Shown here: positions 35,576 through 44,411 of the stretch, in pieces
How the letters are laid out: every line of letters begins with the position of its first letter
Numbering within the stretch: the stretch's first letter is position 1
Source of the DNA: Alphaproteobacteria bacterium
GTDB taxonomy: Bacteria > Pseudomonadota > Alphaproteobacteria > UBA8366 > GCA-2717185
Assembly: GCA_040905865.1 (NCBI GenBank)
Contig: JBBDQU010000058.1
Location: 1-64,000 of the forward strand
Direction of reading: 5' to 3'
DNA: 64,000 nt
Program-made: the position numbers and the translations under genes
The notes under the pieces: generated by a model
Database searches by the model: none
What the model was told of the DNA's origin: nothing
Seen by the model: only the letters and a program-made list of their open reading frames with translations

Positions 35576-37435
35576 TCATGCGCCCACCCGAGCCGTCGCG
35601 GCATCGGGGTCCGTGACTTCCGCCGGTTCCGGCGCGAACTGCATGCGGCTCAACGTCGCATACAGGCCGTTCAGGGCGAGAAGTTCCTGATGGGTGCCCT
35701 GTTCCGCGACGCCGCCCCTGTCCAGGACATAGATGATATCGGCATCGATCACGGTGGAAAGGCGGTGGGCGATGACAAGGGTCGTTCGATTTGTCATCAG
35801 CCGCTTCAGCGCGGCCTGGACCTGTCGCTCCGACTGGGTGTCGAGCGACGAGGTTGCCTCGTCGAGCAGCAGGATCGGCGCATCGCGCAGCATGGCCCGG
35901 GCAATCGACAGGCGCTGCCGCTGACCGCCGGACAGGCGCAGCCCGCGTTCGCCGATCATCGTGTCATAGCCAGCGGGCAGTTCCATGATGAATTCGTGCG
36001 CCGCGGCGGCCTTTGCCGCCGCGATAACGGCGTCCTCGCCGGCATCCGGATCGCCATAGGCGATGTTTTCGCGGACCGTGGCGTCGAACAGGCCGGTTTC
36101 CTGGCTGACCAGGGCAGTCGACCGTCGCAGGGATTCAATCGTCACAGTGCGGATATCCTGGCCGTCGATGGCGATACTGCCGGCGGTGATGTCGTAAAAC
36201 CGCAGCAGCAGGTTCAGCACCGTGGATTTGCCCGCCCCGGACGGACCGACAAGCGCGACCATCGATCCCGCCGGGGCATCGATGGAGACGCCCCGCAATG
36301 CCGGAATGTCGTCGCCATAGGAGAAATGAACGTCGTCGAACCGCACGGCGCCCCTGTCCACCGCCAGCGGCCGGGCGTCCGGGCTGTCGAAAATCCGCGG
36401 CTTGTTGTCGATCATATGGAAAATCCGCTGGGCTGCGGCGAGTCCTTCCTGGAGGCTCGCATTCATGGCCGCGAGGCTGCGCACCGGCTGATAGGCCATG
36501 ACCAGCGCGGTCAGGAACGCGATCAGCTTGCCGACCGTCGTTTCGCCGCTCAGGACCTGATACCCGCCGAAGCAGAGGACGACAGCGATGGCCAGGCCGC
36601 CCAGGCTTTCCATGATCGGATAGGAACGGGAGCGCACGCTGGCCGCCTTGAGAATATACCGGTAGATCGACTCGAACATCGAATCCGCCCGGCGCTGCTC
36701 GTGGTCTTCCATGCCATAGGCCTTGACCTGGCGAATGCCCTTGAAGACGTCGTCCAGCAGCGCCGTCAGCGATCCCAGTTCGACCTGGGTATCGGCCGAA
36801 ACGCGGCGCAGCCGCCGGCCGATATAAATGATGGGCCACAGGCTGACCGGAAAGACGAAGAACGCCAGCGCCGCCATCATCCAGTGCGTGTAGAACATCA
36901 CGCCGACCAGCACGATCACGGTCAGCAGGTCGCGCACCGATGCGGTCACCGTCTTGACCACGGCTTCGCGCAGGAAGTTCACATCGTTGGTGAATCGGGA
37001 AATCAGCCGGCCCGTCGCGTCGCCATGCAGAAACGCCATGTCGGCGTGGATAATTCTGGCGAACATCTGGCTTTGCAACGTGGTGACCACGCGCAGGCCG
37101 ACGGTCTGCATCAGGACGGACTGGCCGTAGCTGGCGCATCCCTTGATAACCGAAATCGCAAAGAACGCCAGCGGGATGATCCACACCAGTTGCGCATCGC
37201 CGGTGACGAGAACGCGGTCGAGCGCCGGTTCGATCAGCCGCGCCTGTCCGCCGGTCGCGGCCGCCACAACGACCATGCAGAGGACCGCGAGCAGGATCTT
37301 GCCGGTATGCTGACGCACGTATTCGCGCCAGATCCGGCGCACCAGCGCCCGGGTCGATTCATCCAGTTCAAGTTTCCGCCGGGAGCGCTTCGCCAATGTC
37401 AGGCCATCCTGTTTGCACTGGCGCAGATATAACAT
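35576..37435 (-). CDS. MsbA-like ABC exporter (lipid A flippase type)
   Basis: About 619 aa, a half-transporter with six membrane helices then an ATPase domain: Walker A GPSGAGKST, signature LSGGQRQ, Walker B ILLLDEATSSLD and switch HRLST, all canonical. Being upstream of DUF374, waaA and lpxK, it probably flips the lipid A core across the inner membrane. The start is uncertain: ATG 37435 has no ribosome site, while TTG 37396 follows AGGATG. Confidence 0.88.
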   Translation of the reverse strand: MLYLRQCKQDGLTLAKRSRRKLELDESTRALVRRIWREYVRQHTGKILLAVLCMVVVAAATGGQARLIEPALDRVLVTGDAQLVWIIPLAFFAISVIKGCASYGQSVLMQTVGLRVVTTLQSQMFARIIHADMAFLHGDATGRLISRFTNDVNFLREAVVKTVTASVRDLLTVIVLVGVMFYTHWMMAALAFFVFPVSLWPIIYIGRRLRRVSADTQVELGSLTALLDDVFKGIRQVKAYGMEDHEQRRADSMFESIYRYILKAASVRSRSYPIMESLGGLAIAVVLCFGGYQVLSGETTVGKLIAFLTALVMAYQPVRSLAAMNASLQEGLAAAQRIFHMIDNKPRIFDSPDARPLAVDRGAVRFDDVHFSYGDDIPALRGVSIDAPAGSMVALVGPSGAGKSTVLNLLLRFYDITAGSIAIDGQDIRTVTIESLRRSTALVSQETGLFDATVRENIAYGDPDAGEDAVIAAAKAAAAHEFIMELPAGYDTMIGERGLRLSGGQRQRLSIARAMLRDAPILLLDEATSSLDTQSERQVQAALKRLMTNRTTLVIAHRLSTVIDADIIYVLDRGGVAEQGTHQELLALNGLYATLSRMQFAPEPAEVTDPDAATARVGA

Positions 37436-37508
37436 GCAGGGGAATACAGGGCTATTGGCGTGCTCTGTATCGAACGCTTTTCGTGCGTTCGTTTCATCAC
37501 GACGTGTT

Positions 37509-37859
37509 TTACCGTGATTCCAGCGGCGCTGCGGGCTTGCCCTCGGATTGCCGCGGAACATATCCGAGGCTGCGCAGGCAGTTTTCGTACAGCGATTGCT
37601 GGTACTGCCTGGCGTCGCGCCGGGCGATATCGGTTGCGATCGACTGCCGACCGAAGACGCCGACCTGGCCGCGGTCGAGATGCTGCGTTTCCAGTTCGAA
37701 ATCCCGTTCGGCCCGGCGCTTTGCTTCGCTGCGGCAGGCGGCGGTATCGCGGGACCAGGCGGCGTTATCGTCGCCGGCGGGACGGGACCAGTGCCCGACG
37801 GGTTCCGGCGCGCAGGCGGCCAGAAGGGGAATAATGGCTATCAGAATGCTGCGATGCAT
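37509..37859 (-). CDS. Small predicted lipoprotein
   Basis: 116 aa. The signal sequence MHRSILIAIIPLLAAC ends in a lipobox (LAAC), so the mature protein should be lipidated at Cys16. The mature part is charged and rich in Arg/Gln/Glu, with QYQQSLYENCLRSLGY near the end. No family recognised. Start ATG 37859 follows GGGAG. Located just upstream of the MsbA-like exporter on the same strand. Confidence 0.65.
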   Translation of the reverse strand: MHRSILIAIIPLLAACAPEPVGHWSRPAGDDNAAWSRDTAACRSEAKRRAERDFELETQHLDRGQVGVFGRQSIATDIARRDARQYQQSLYENCLRSLGYVPRQSEGKPAAPLESR

Positions 37860-37892
37860 GCGCGATGCTCCCTTTCGGTGTGGCGGACGGGC

Positions 37893-37922
37893 TTGCAATT
37901 TCGGAAACGATGTTGATATAAC
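37893..37922 (+). promoter_or_regulatory. Possible promoter for the ACT-like/Nudix pair
   Basis: TTGCAA (37893-37898) and TATAAC (37917-37922) are 18 bases apart on the plus strand, between the lipoprotein gene and the ACT-like gene, about 120 bases before its ATG. Reasonable match but unproven. Confidence 0.35.
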
Positions 37923-38041
37923 CCGCACCATGTGCCTGCAATCTCATATCGGGTCCCGCATCCGAATTACCACCCCGGTCCTCGTAGGGGATCGGACGGG
38001 TGGCGTTCGTCTTGCGGTATCGATAATTGAGGTTGCACATC

Positions 38042-38332
38042 ATGACCATAAGCAGATTTGATCAAACAGGGCCCGTTGCGTGTTTTTCGGTGACCGCGGT
38101 TGCGGATCCGGGCGCGTTGCCGCGTATCCTTGAACCGTTCGCCAAGCGCGGCCTCGTGCCTGCGCAGATGAACGTGACCCGGGCGGGTTCCGGCGATGGC
38201 GGACTATGCGTCGAAATCCGGATGACGGACATGGAACCGTCCCTGGCCGCCTATATCGGCGAATGCCTGCGCGCGATGTTCTGCGTCGAAGAGGTCTTCG
38301 TTTCGGAATCGCGGCGCCGGAAGGTCGCCTGA
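38042..38332 (+). CDS. Small ACT-like domain protein
   Basis: 96 aa. The pattern FSVTAVADPGALPRILEPFAKRGLVPAQMNV resembles the beta-alpha-beta of an ACT domain (ADPGxLxRxLxxFxxRGL), often an amino-acid-binding regulator such as the acetolactate synthase small subunit. Free-standing copies are usually regulatory. GAGG lies ten bases before ATG 38042. It is followed 13 bases later by the Nudix gene. Confidence 0.6.
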   Translation: MTISRFDQTGPVACFSVTAVADPGALPRILEPFAKRGLVPAQMNVTRAGSGDGGLCVEIRMTDMEPSLAAYIGECLRAMFCVEEVFVSESRRRKVA

Positions 38333-38345
38333 CGCACGGGGCGCG

Positions 38346-39203
38346 ATGAGCTACCTGGACCATATAAATGCGTGCAACAACGCCGACCTGTCGCAGTTCC
38401 TGCCCTTCGTGACCGGCGCGCAGCGAATCGGCTGGCTCGACCGGTCGTTCGCGGCGCGACTGTCGGCCTGGCCGGACGTGTTCGTGACGAATCCGGAACA
38501 GATTGGCCTGTCGCCCGCGTTTGGCGATTTCGCATCGCGCAGCGCGGCTATGGACGGGGTTCTGCGCGAACTGTCGGCGGCGGGCGAGGTGACCGGCTGG
38601 CGCGACGAAGCCTATCCGGTCATGCGGAACTGGCGCGATGCGCCCCTGTTGCAGATGGAGCGCGCGGCCTGCCCCCGGTTTGGCGTGCGGGCCTGGGGCG
38701 TACACATGAACGGCTATGTCCGGCGCAACGGCGCGCTTTTCCTCTGGGTGGCGACCCGCGCGAAGGACAAGCCGACCTTTCCCGGCATGCTGGACAATAT
38801 GGTCGCCGGCGGCCAGCCCATCGGTATCGGCACGCGCGACAATATCATCAAGGAATGCGCCGAAGAGGCAGGAATACCGCGGGAACTGGCGGCTTCGGTG
38901 CGGCCGGTGGGGGCCCTGTCCTATTGCCACCAGGCGGGCGATACGCTGAAACCTGACCAGATATTCTGCTACGACCTTGAACTGCCCGGCGATTTCACAC
39001 CCGTGAACCAGGACGGGGAGGTCGACCGGTTCGAATTGTGGCCGATTGAGGATGTCGCGGCGCGGATCCGGGATTCCACCGATTTCAAGTTCAACTGCAA
39101 CCTTGTTATCATGGATTTCATGATACGCCATGGCGTGCTGACGCCGGAAAACGAACCGGATTACATGGCCATCGCCCATGGTCTCCACCGTTCGGCGGAC
39201 TGA
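38346..39203 (+). CDS. Nudix hydrolase with DUF4743-type N-terminal domain
   Basis: 285 aa. The N-terminal half (INACNNADLSQFLPF, then GWLDRSFAARL) resembles DUF4743, found fused to Nudix domains in thiamine-related hydrolases (yeast YJR142W/TPK3-like). The Nudix box reads GGQPIGIGTRDNIIKECAEEAGI: the catalytic KECAEE is intact, but the first Glu of the classic G(x5)E is Ile, which seems usual for this subgroup. Likely a (oxo)thiamine diphosphate phosphatase; inference only. Confidence 0.8.
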   Translation: MSYLDHINACNNADLSQFLPFVTGAQRIGWLDRSFAARLSAWPDVFVTNPEQIGLSPAFGDFASRSAAMDGVLRELSAAGEVTGWRDEAYPVMRNWRDAPLLQMERAACPRFGVRAWGVHMNGYVRRNGALFLWVATRAKDKPTFPGMLDNMVAGGQPIGIGTRDNIIKECAEEAGIPRELAASVRPVGALSYCHQAGDTLKPDQIFCYDLELPGDFTPVNQDGEVDRFELWPIEDVAARIRDSTDFKFNCNLVIMDFMIRHGVLTPENEPDYMAIAHGLHRSAD

Positions 39204-39383
39204 CCGGGGGCGGTTGGCCCGAGACGGGATATTGTCACGGCCGGGCGCATGTCCTACATGCCTTGTTTGTGGCGATGTGCCGCATCGTCTATTCTGCCCT
39301 TAACCCGTTCCGCATCTTGAAGGACCGTGAGGGTGATGGCCGCGAATATGCGACCGATTGCCTTGTCGCGGGAAGCTGTGTGC

Positions 39384-41288
39384 ATGACAGAGAGCGAAGT
39401 ATCGCAAAAAAACCGGCCAGGTGATCAGAAACCGCGCGGCGCGGTGCGGGCGTATGGCGGGTTCTCGGTCGAGGACGAGCGCGGGTTCGCCAACGATACC
39501 GCGACCCTGATGCGAATCCTGCGGCTCAGCTTCCGCTACAAATGGCGCCTGTCCGCCGCCATCGCGGCAACCCTCGTCGCCGCGGCCTTCCAGCTGATGA
39601 TTCCGCAGTATCTGGGGGCGGCGGTCGACAGCGCCCTTGGCCTGCTGGGCGAGGGCGTGGCCACGCCGGAGGAAGCGGAGGCCGCGCTGTGGCGCACGGC
39701 GGCAATCCTGCTGGGCGTCTCGGTTATGCGCGGCGTCTTCACGCTGATCCATAACTATAACGGCGAGGCGCTGGGCCATCTGGTCGCCTATGACCTGCGG
39801 CGGGAATTCTACGGCAAGCTGCAGCAGCTCAGTTTTTCGTTCCATGACCGGGTCCATACGGGCGAGCTGATCACGCGCGGCATGCTGGACCTCGAAGGGG
39901 TCCGGATGTTCATGAATACGGCGGTGCTGCGCGTTTTCCTGCTCAGCGTCCTGATCGGCGCCGGGACCTATCTGCTGTTGTCCATCGATGTTTCGCTGGG
40001 TCTGCTGAGCCTGAGTTTCGTGCCCTTCGTGGCCTGGCATTCGTCGGTAACGCGGCTCAGGCTGCGGGGGTTATGGCTGTCGCTGCAGGACCGGATGGCC
40101 AATCTCGGCCGGGTCATGGACGAAAACCTGACCGGGATTCGCGTCGTGCGGGCCTTCGGCGCCGAACCCCATGAGATGCGCAAATACGACGAAGCCTCCG
40201 GCGAGGCGATGGCGCTGGCGGATGAGCGGATCAGGGTCCGTGTGTCGTCGGTCGCGGTCATGACCTTCTCGTATTTCGTGTCCATGGGGCTGGTGCTGTG
40301 GGTCGGCGGGTTGCGGGTCATCGACGGCAGCATGACGGTCGGCACGCTGACCGTCTTCCTGACCTTCATCACGATTCTGCAACTGCCGGTGCGCCAGCTG
40401 GGCATGGTGGTGAACTCCATTGCCCGCGCCTCCACCTGCGGCGCGCGGCTGTTCGCCGTGCTCGACCTGGAGCCGGCGATCCGGGATGCCGCGGATGCAA
40501 AACCGCTGGACCTGTCGGACGGGGCCGTTGAATTCCAGGACGTTTCCTTCGCCTACCAGGGCGAGGGCGCGCCGCCGGTGCTGAACGGCGTGAGCTTTCG
40601 GGTCGAACGGGGCAAAACCCTCGGCATCGTCGGGCCGCCGGGCAGCGGAAAATCGACCGTCGCACATCTGCTGCCGCGCTACTATGACGTAACGGGCGGC
40701 CGAATCCTGATCGGCGGCCAGGATATCAGGACCGTGACCCTGTCCTCGCTGCGCGATGCGGTGAAGGTTGTCCAGCAGGACCCGTTCCTGTTTACCTCGT
40801 CGCTGGAAAACAACGTCGCCTATGGCGACCCCTGGGTCGACGACGAATCGATTGAGCGGGCCGCGTCGCTGGCGCAGATCGACGGGTTCGTGAACCAGTT
40901 GCCGGATGGTTACCGCACGCTGGTGGGGGAACGCGGGGTGTCGCTGTCGGGCGGACAGAAGCAGCGGCTGGCCATCGCCCGCGCCGCCATCCTCGACGCA
41001 TCCGTCATGGTGTTCGACGATGCGACGGCGGCCATCGATGCGGGGACAGAGCGCCGGATCCGGCAGGCGCTCAAGGCCCATACGGACAAATGCGCGACCA
41101 TCATCATTTCGCACCGGCTCGGCGGATTGCGCCATGCCGATGAAATCGTCTTCCTGGAAGCCGGGCGCATCGTGGAGCGCGGCACGCATGAGTCGCTGGT
41201 GGCGTCGGGCGGGCGCTATGCGGCGCTGTTCGCCCTGCAAAGCCGGACCAGCGACGACCAGGCCCTCGAAGGAGTAGTAGCGGAGTGA
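39384..41288 (+). CDS. ABC exporter half-subunit with degenerate Walker B
   Basis: 634 aa. Membrane domain (about 45-350) then ATPase: Walker A GPPGSGKST (about 416), signature LSGGQKQ, Walker B VFDDATAAID where Asp546 replaces the catalytic Glu, and switch HRLGG. This is the classic noncanonical site of heterodimeric exporters such as TM287/288. The partner subunit follows with a GTGA overlap. ATG 39384 is preferred with GGAAG upstream; an upstream start at 39327 is possible. Probable exporter of lipids, peptides or drugs. Confidence 0.88.
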   Translation: MTESEVSQKNRPGDQKPRGAVRAYGGFSVEDERGFANDTATLMRILRLSFRYKWRLSAAIAATLVAAAFQLMIPQYLGAAVDSALGLLGEGVATPEEAEAALWRTAAILLGVSVMRGVFTLIHNYNGEALGHLVAYDLRREFYGKLQQLSFSFHDRVHTGELITRGMLDLEGVRMFMNTAVLRVFLLSVLIGAGTYLLLSIDVSLGLLSLSFVPFVAWHSSVTRLRLRGLWLSLQDRMANLGRVMDENLTGIRVVRAFGAEPHEMRKYDEASGEAMALADERIRVRVSSVAVMTFSYFVSMGLVLWVGGLRVIDGSMTVGTLTVFLTFITILQLPVRQLGMVVNSIARASTCGARLFAVLDLEPAIRDAADAKPLDLSDGAVEFQDVSFAYQGEGAPPVLNGVSFRVERGKTLGIVGPPGSGKSTVAHLLPRYYDVTGGRILIGGQDIRTVTLSSLRDAVKVVQQDPFLFTSSLENNVAYGDPWVDDESIERAASLAQIDGFVNQLPDGYRTLVGERGVSLSGGQKQRLAIARAAILDASVMVFDDATAAIDAGTERRIRQALKAHTDKCATIIISHRLGGLRHADEIVFLEAGRIVERGTHESLVASGGRYAALFALQSRTSDDQALEGVVAE

Positions 41289-43168
41289 CGGTCCCATTCG
41301 ATACCGCGACGCAGGAACGGCCGCCCCGGGCGGTCGTGGGCTCGCAGATCAGCCATGACGAGGAAATGTTCGGCGCGGCGTTCGACGGCCATGTGATCCG
41401 GCGTTTCTTCGCCTATGTCCATCCCTACAGGAAGCGGATCTATATCGCGCTGCTCGCGGTCCTCGCCTTCACCGGCGCGCAGCTGGTGATTCCCCTGATC
41501 ATCCGCTACGCCATCGACAACGCGCTTGTATCCGACAGCGCCAGCGTGTCCCTGCTGGGGTTCGCCGTGGCCGCGTTCGGCGCCGCCATCCTGCTGAGCT
41601 ACGCGTCGAACTGGGTGCAGGACCGTATCGTCGGGCTGACCGGCGAGCGCGTCATCTTCGATCTCCGCCGCGCCATGTTCGCGCATCTGCAGAATGTGTC
41701 GCTCAGCTTCATGGACCGGACGGAAATCGGCCGCATGATGTCGCGGCTGCAGGGCGATGTGAACTCGCTGCAGGAATTCCTCGAAAACTCGATCACCGTC
41801 GTGGGTGACCTGGTGCTGCTCGTCGGCATCATCGTCATCATGCTGTCGCTCAACTTCAATCTCGGGCTGGTCACGCTGTCCGTCGTGCCGGCGCTGCTGA
41901 TCGTTCGGCTGATCTGGCTGCCGCCGGCCCGCCGGGCGTTTCGCCGGGCGCGGGAAACCAATTCCATCGCCAATGGCGCGCTGGCCGAAGGAATCCACGC
42001 GGTCCGCACCGTGCAGGGGATGGGACGCGAGGACGTCAATTTCCGGCTGTATGACGACAAGGCGAAGGAAAACCTGTTCGCCCATCTGCGCTCGGCGAAA
42101 TTCGCGCAGATCATGGTGCCGATCGTCGATACGCTGACCGGCGCCGCGATGGGCATCGTGGTCGTGGTCGGCGGTACGCTGGTGCTGGAGGACGCCCTCG
42201 ATGTCGGCGTGATGGTGGCCTTCCTGTTTTATGTGCAGCGGTTTTTCGATCCCATTCGCTCGCTGACGATCCAGTACAGCGTCATGCAGCGGGCCATGGC
42301 CTCCGGCCAGCGCATTTTCGAGGTGCTGGAAGTCCCGCTCGCCATTACCGACAAGCCGGACGCCATCGACCCGGAAACCATCGAGGGCAGTATCGCCTTC
42401 GAAAACGTGACTTTCGGCTATGTGCGGAACCAGCCGGTGCTGAAGGACATATCGTTTGAGGTCAGGCGCGGCGAAACCGTGGCGCTGGTCGGGCCGACGG
42501 GATCGGGAAAGACCAGCATCACCTCGCTGATCCACCGGTTCTACGAAGTCTGGGACGGCGCGGTCACGATCGACGGGCGCGATGTGCGGGACTACACCAA
42601 GGCGGCGCTGGGCCGCCATATCGCCATGGTCCTGCAGGACCCGTTCCTGTTCACCGGCACGATTTTCGACAATATCTGCTACCGGACCACAGGCGCGACC
42701 CGCGCGGATGTGGAAAGGGCCGCAAAAATCGTCGGCGCGCACGGCTTCATTTCGCAACTGCCGCGGGGCTATGACACCGTGCTGGACCAGCAGGGGCGCA
42801 ACCTGTCGCTGGGCCAGCGGCAGCTCATCAGCTTCGCCCGCGCGCTGGTCGCGGATGCGCGGATCCTGGTGCTGGACGAGGCGACGGCCAGCATCGACAG
42901 CTATACCGAGCGCGAAATCCAGATCGCGTTGAAACGGCTGCTGGAAGGCCGCACGGGGATCGTGATCGCCCATCGGCTGGCCACCATCCGCGGCGCCGAC
43001 CGGATCATCGTGCTGCAGGAAGGCCGCATCGTCGAAACCGGCGCCCATGAATCCCTGCTGGAGCGGAACGGGTTGTATGCGCGGCTCTATGCGCTCAACT
43101 ACGCATCCTTCGACGATATTCCCGACGACGAAATCCGCGAGGCGCTGGCCGCGCCGGCCACGACGTAA
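41285..43168 (+). CDS. ABC exporter half-subunit with altered signature motif
   Basis: 627 aa. Canonical Walker A (GPTGSGKTS) and Walker B (VLDEATASID), but the signature reads LSLGQRQ (residues 507-511) instead of LSGGQ. With the degenerate Walker B of the preceding subunit this reconstructs one non-hydrolysing site and one active site, as expected of a heterodimer. The GTG start overlaps the previous stop, ensuring 1:1 synthesis. Confidence 0.9.
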   Translation: MTVPFDTATQERPPRAVVGSQISHDEEMFGAAFDGHVIRRFFAYVHPYRKRIYIALLAVLAFTGAQLVIPLIIRYAIDNALVSDSASVSLLGFAVAAFGAAILLSYASNWVQDRIVGLTGERVIFDLRRAMFAHLQNVSLSFMDRTEIGRMMSRLQGDVNSLQEFLENSITVVGDLVLLVGIIVIMLSLNFNLGLVTLSVVPALLIVRLIWLPPARRAFRRARETNSIANGALAEGIHAVRTVQGMGREDVNFRLYDDKAKENLFAHLRSAKFAQIMVPIVDTLTGAAMGIVVVVGGTLVLEDALDVGVMVAFLFYVQRFFDPIRSLTIQYSVMQRAMASGQRIFEVLEVPLAITDKPDAIDPETIEGSIAFENVTFGYVRNQPVLKDISFEVRRGETVALVGPTGSGKTSITSLIHRFYEVWDGAVTIDGRDVRDYTKAALGRHIAMVLQDPFLFTGTIFDNICYRTTGATRADVERAAKIVGAHGFISQLPRGYDTVLDQQGRNLSLGQRQLISFARALVADARILVLDEATASIDSYTEREIQIALKRLLEGRTGIVIAHRLATIRGADRIIVLQEGRIVETGAHESLLERNGLYARLYALNYASFDDIPDDEIREALAAPATT

Positions 43169-43180
43169 CCCGCTTCGCGT

Positions 43181-44326
43181 TCAGTCGCGGTAGGTCGACG
43201 GCGTGAAATCCTGAACGGCACTGTCGCGCTTTTCCAGCCAGTAGCGTTGGGGCGGCGGCACCGTGTCGAAGGGGTTGCCGACGCCCAGCTTGCGCGCCGC
43301 ATCCATCGGCCAGTTCGGATTGTACAGCGCCTCGCGGGCGATCGCGATCAGGTCCGCCTTGCCCTGGTTCAGGATTTCCTCGGCATGGTCGGGATGCACG
43401 ATCAGCCCGACGGCCATGGTCAGGATATCGCCGTCGCGCTTGACCTTGTCCGCATAGGGCACCTGGTAGCCATAGGTGATGGGGCCGGTATCGACGACCG
43501 GCGCGCCGCGCATGCCGCCCGAGGAACAGTCGATGACATCGACGCCGAGGGGTTTGACGATGCGGGCCAGGGCTGCGCTCTGGTCCGGGCCCCAGCCGGC
43601 GTCGTCCTCGACGGACAGCCGCATGAACAGGGGTTTTTCGTCCGGCCAGACGCGGCGGATCGCCCTGACGACCTCGGTCGCGAAACGCATGCGGTTTTCT
43701 TCCGATCCGCCATATTCGTCGTTGCGCCGGTTGGCGAAGGGCGACAGGAACTGGTGGATCAGGTAGCCATGCGCCGCGTGGATTTCCAGCACATCGAATC
43801 CGGCGGCATCGACGCGGGCGGCGGCCTGTCCCCAATGTTCGATGACCTCATGAATTTCATCGATGCTCAGCGCGCGGGGGACCGGATCGATGTCATTCGC
43901 GGCCTCCGCGCTGGGCGCGACCAGTTCCCAGGCGTCCCAGTCCCTGACCTCCGGCTGCGGCGTCAGCGGCCTGCCGCCTTCCCAGGGCCGGAACCGCCGC
44001 GCCTTGCGGCCGCTATGGCCAAGCTGGATCGCGGGCACCGCGCCGTGTTGCCGGATGAAATCGGCCAGCCGTTTGTAATGCGGGATGAAATCGTCGTGCC
44101 ACAGCCCGGTATCGCCGACGGTGCCGCAGCCCCGTCGCTCCACCTTGGTCGATTCGACAAAGACCAGCCCGGCCCCGCCGGCGGCGAACCGGCCCACATT
44201 CATCAGGTGCCAGTCCGTCGGATAGCCCTCGACGGCGGAATACTGGTGCATCGGCGCGATGACCACACGGTTTTTCAGGGTGACGCCGCGAATCTGGAGC
44301 GGTGAAAACAGCAACGGGTCGGCCAT
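43181..44326 (-). CDS. NADH:flavin oxidoreductase, old yellow enzyme family (YqjM-type)
   Basis: 381 aa. TIM-barrel FMN enzyme: VVIAPMHQYSAVEG (flavin), IQLGHSGRKA, EIHAAHGYLIHQFLSPFANRRNDEYGGS and the C-terminal ARE region. The central HGYLIHQFLSP is diagnostic for the OYE/NamA class, which reduces activated C=C bonds with NADPH or NADH. It converges with the ABC operon, 12 bases apart. Confidence 0.9.
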   Translation of the reverse strand: MADPLLFSPLQIRGVTLKNRVVIAPMHQYSAVEGYPTDWHLMNVGRFAAGGAGLVFVESTKVERRGCGTVGDTGLWHDDFIPHYKRLADFIRQHGAVPAIQLGHSGRKARRFRPWEGGRPLTPQPEVRDWDAWELVAPSAEAANDIDPVPRALSIDEIHEVIEHWGQAAARVDAAGFDVLEIHAAHGYLIHQFLSPFANRRNDEYGGSEENRMRFATEVVRAIRRVWPDEKPLFMRLSVEDDAGWGPDQSAALARIVKPLGVDVIDCSSGGMRGAPVVDTGPITYGYQVPYADKVKRDGDILTMAVGLIVHPDHAEEILNQGKADLIAIAREALYNPNWPMDAARKLGVGNPFDTVPPPQRYWLEKRDSAVQDFTPSTYRD

Positions 44327-44411
44327 GGCTGGACTTTCTGCATGTTGGGAGAAAAAGGAAATCGACTTTAGCGACAGAGACGCTTCCGGCAAAACACTCT
44401 GTTGCAGGGTG

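Noticed and set aside
39204-39383. Searched the gap before the ABC exporter for a tRNA or small RNA
   Set aside because: No cloverleaf or strong hairpin could be drawn.
35576-43168. Possible recent duplication among the three ABC exporters
   Set aside because: They share only family motifs; sequences differ throughout and their ATP-site residues differ.
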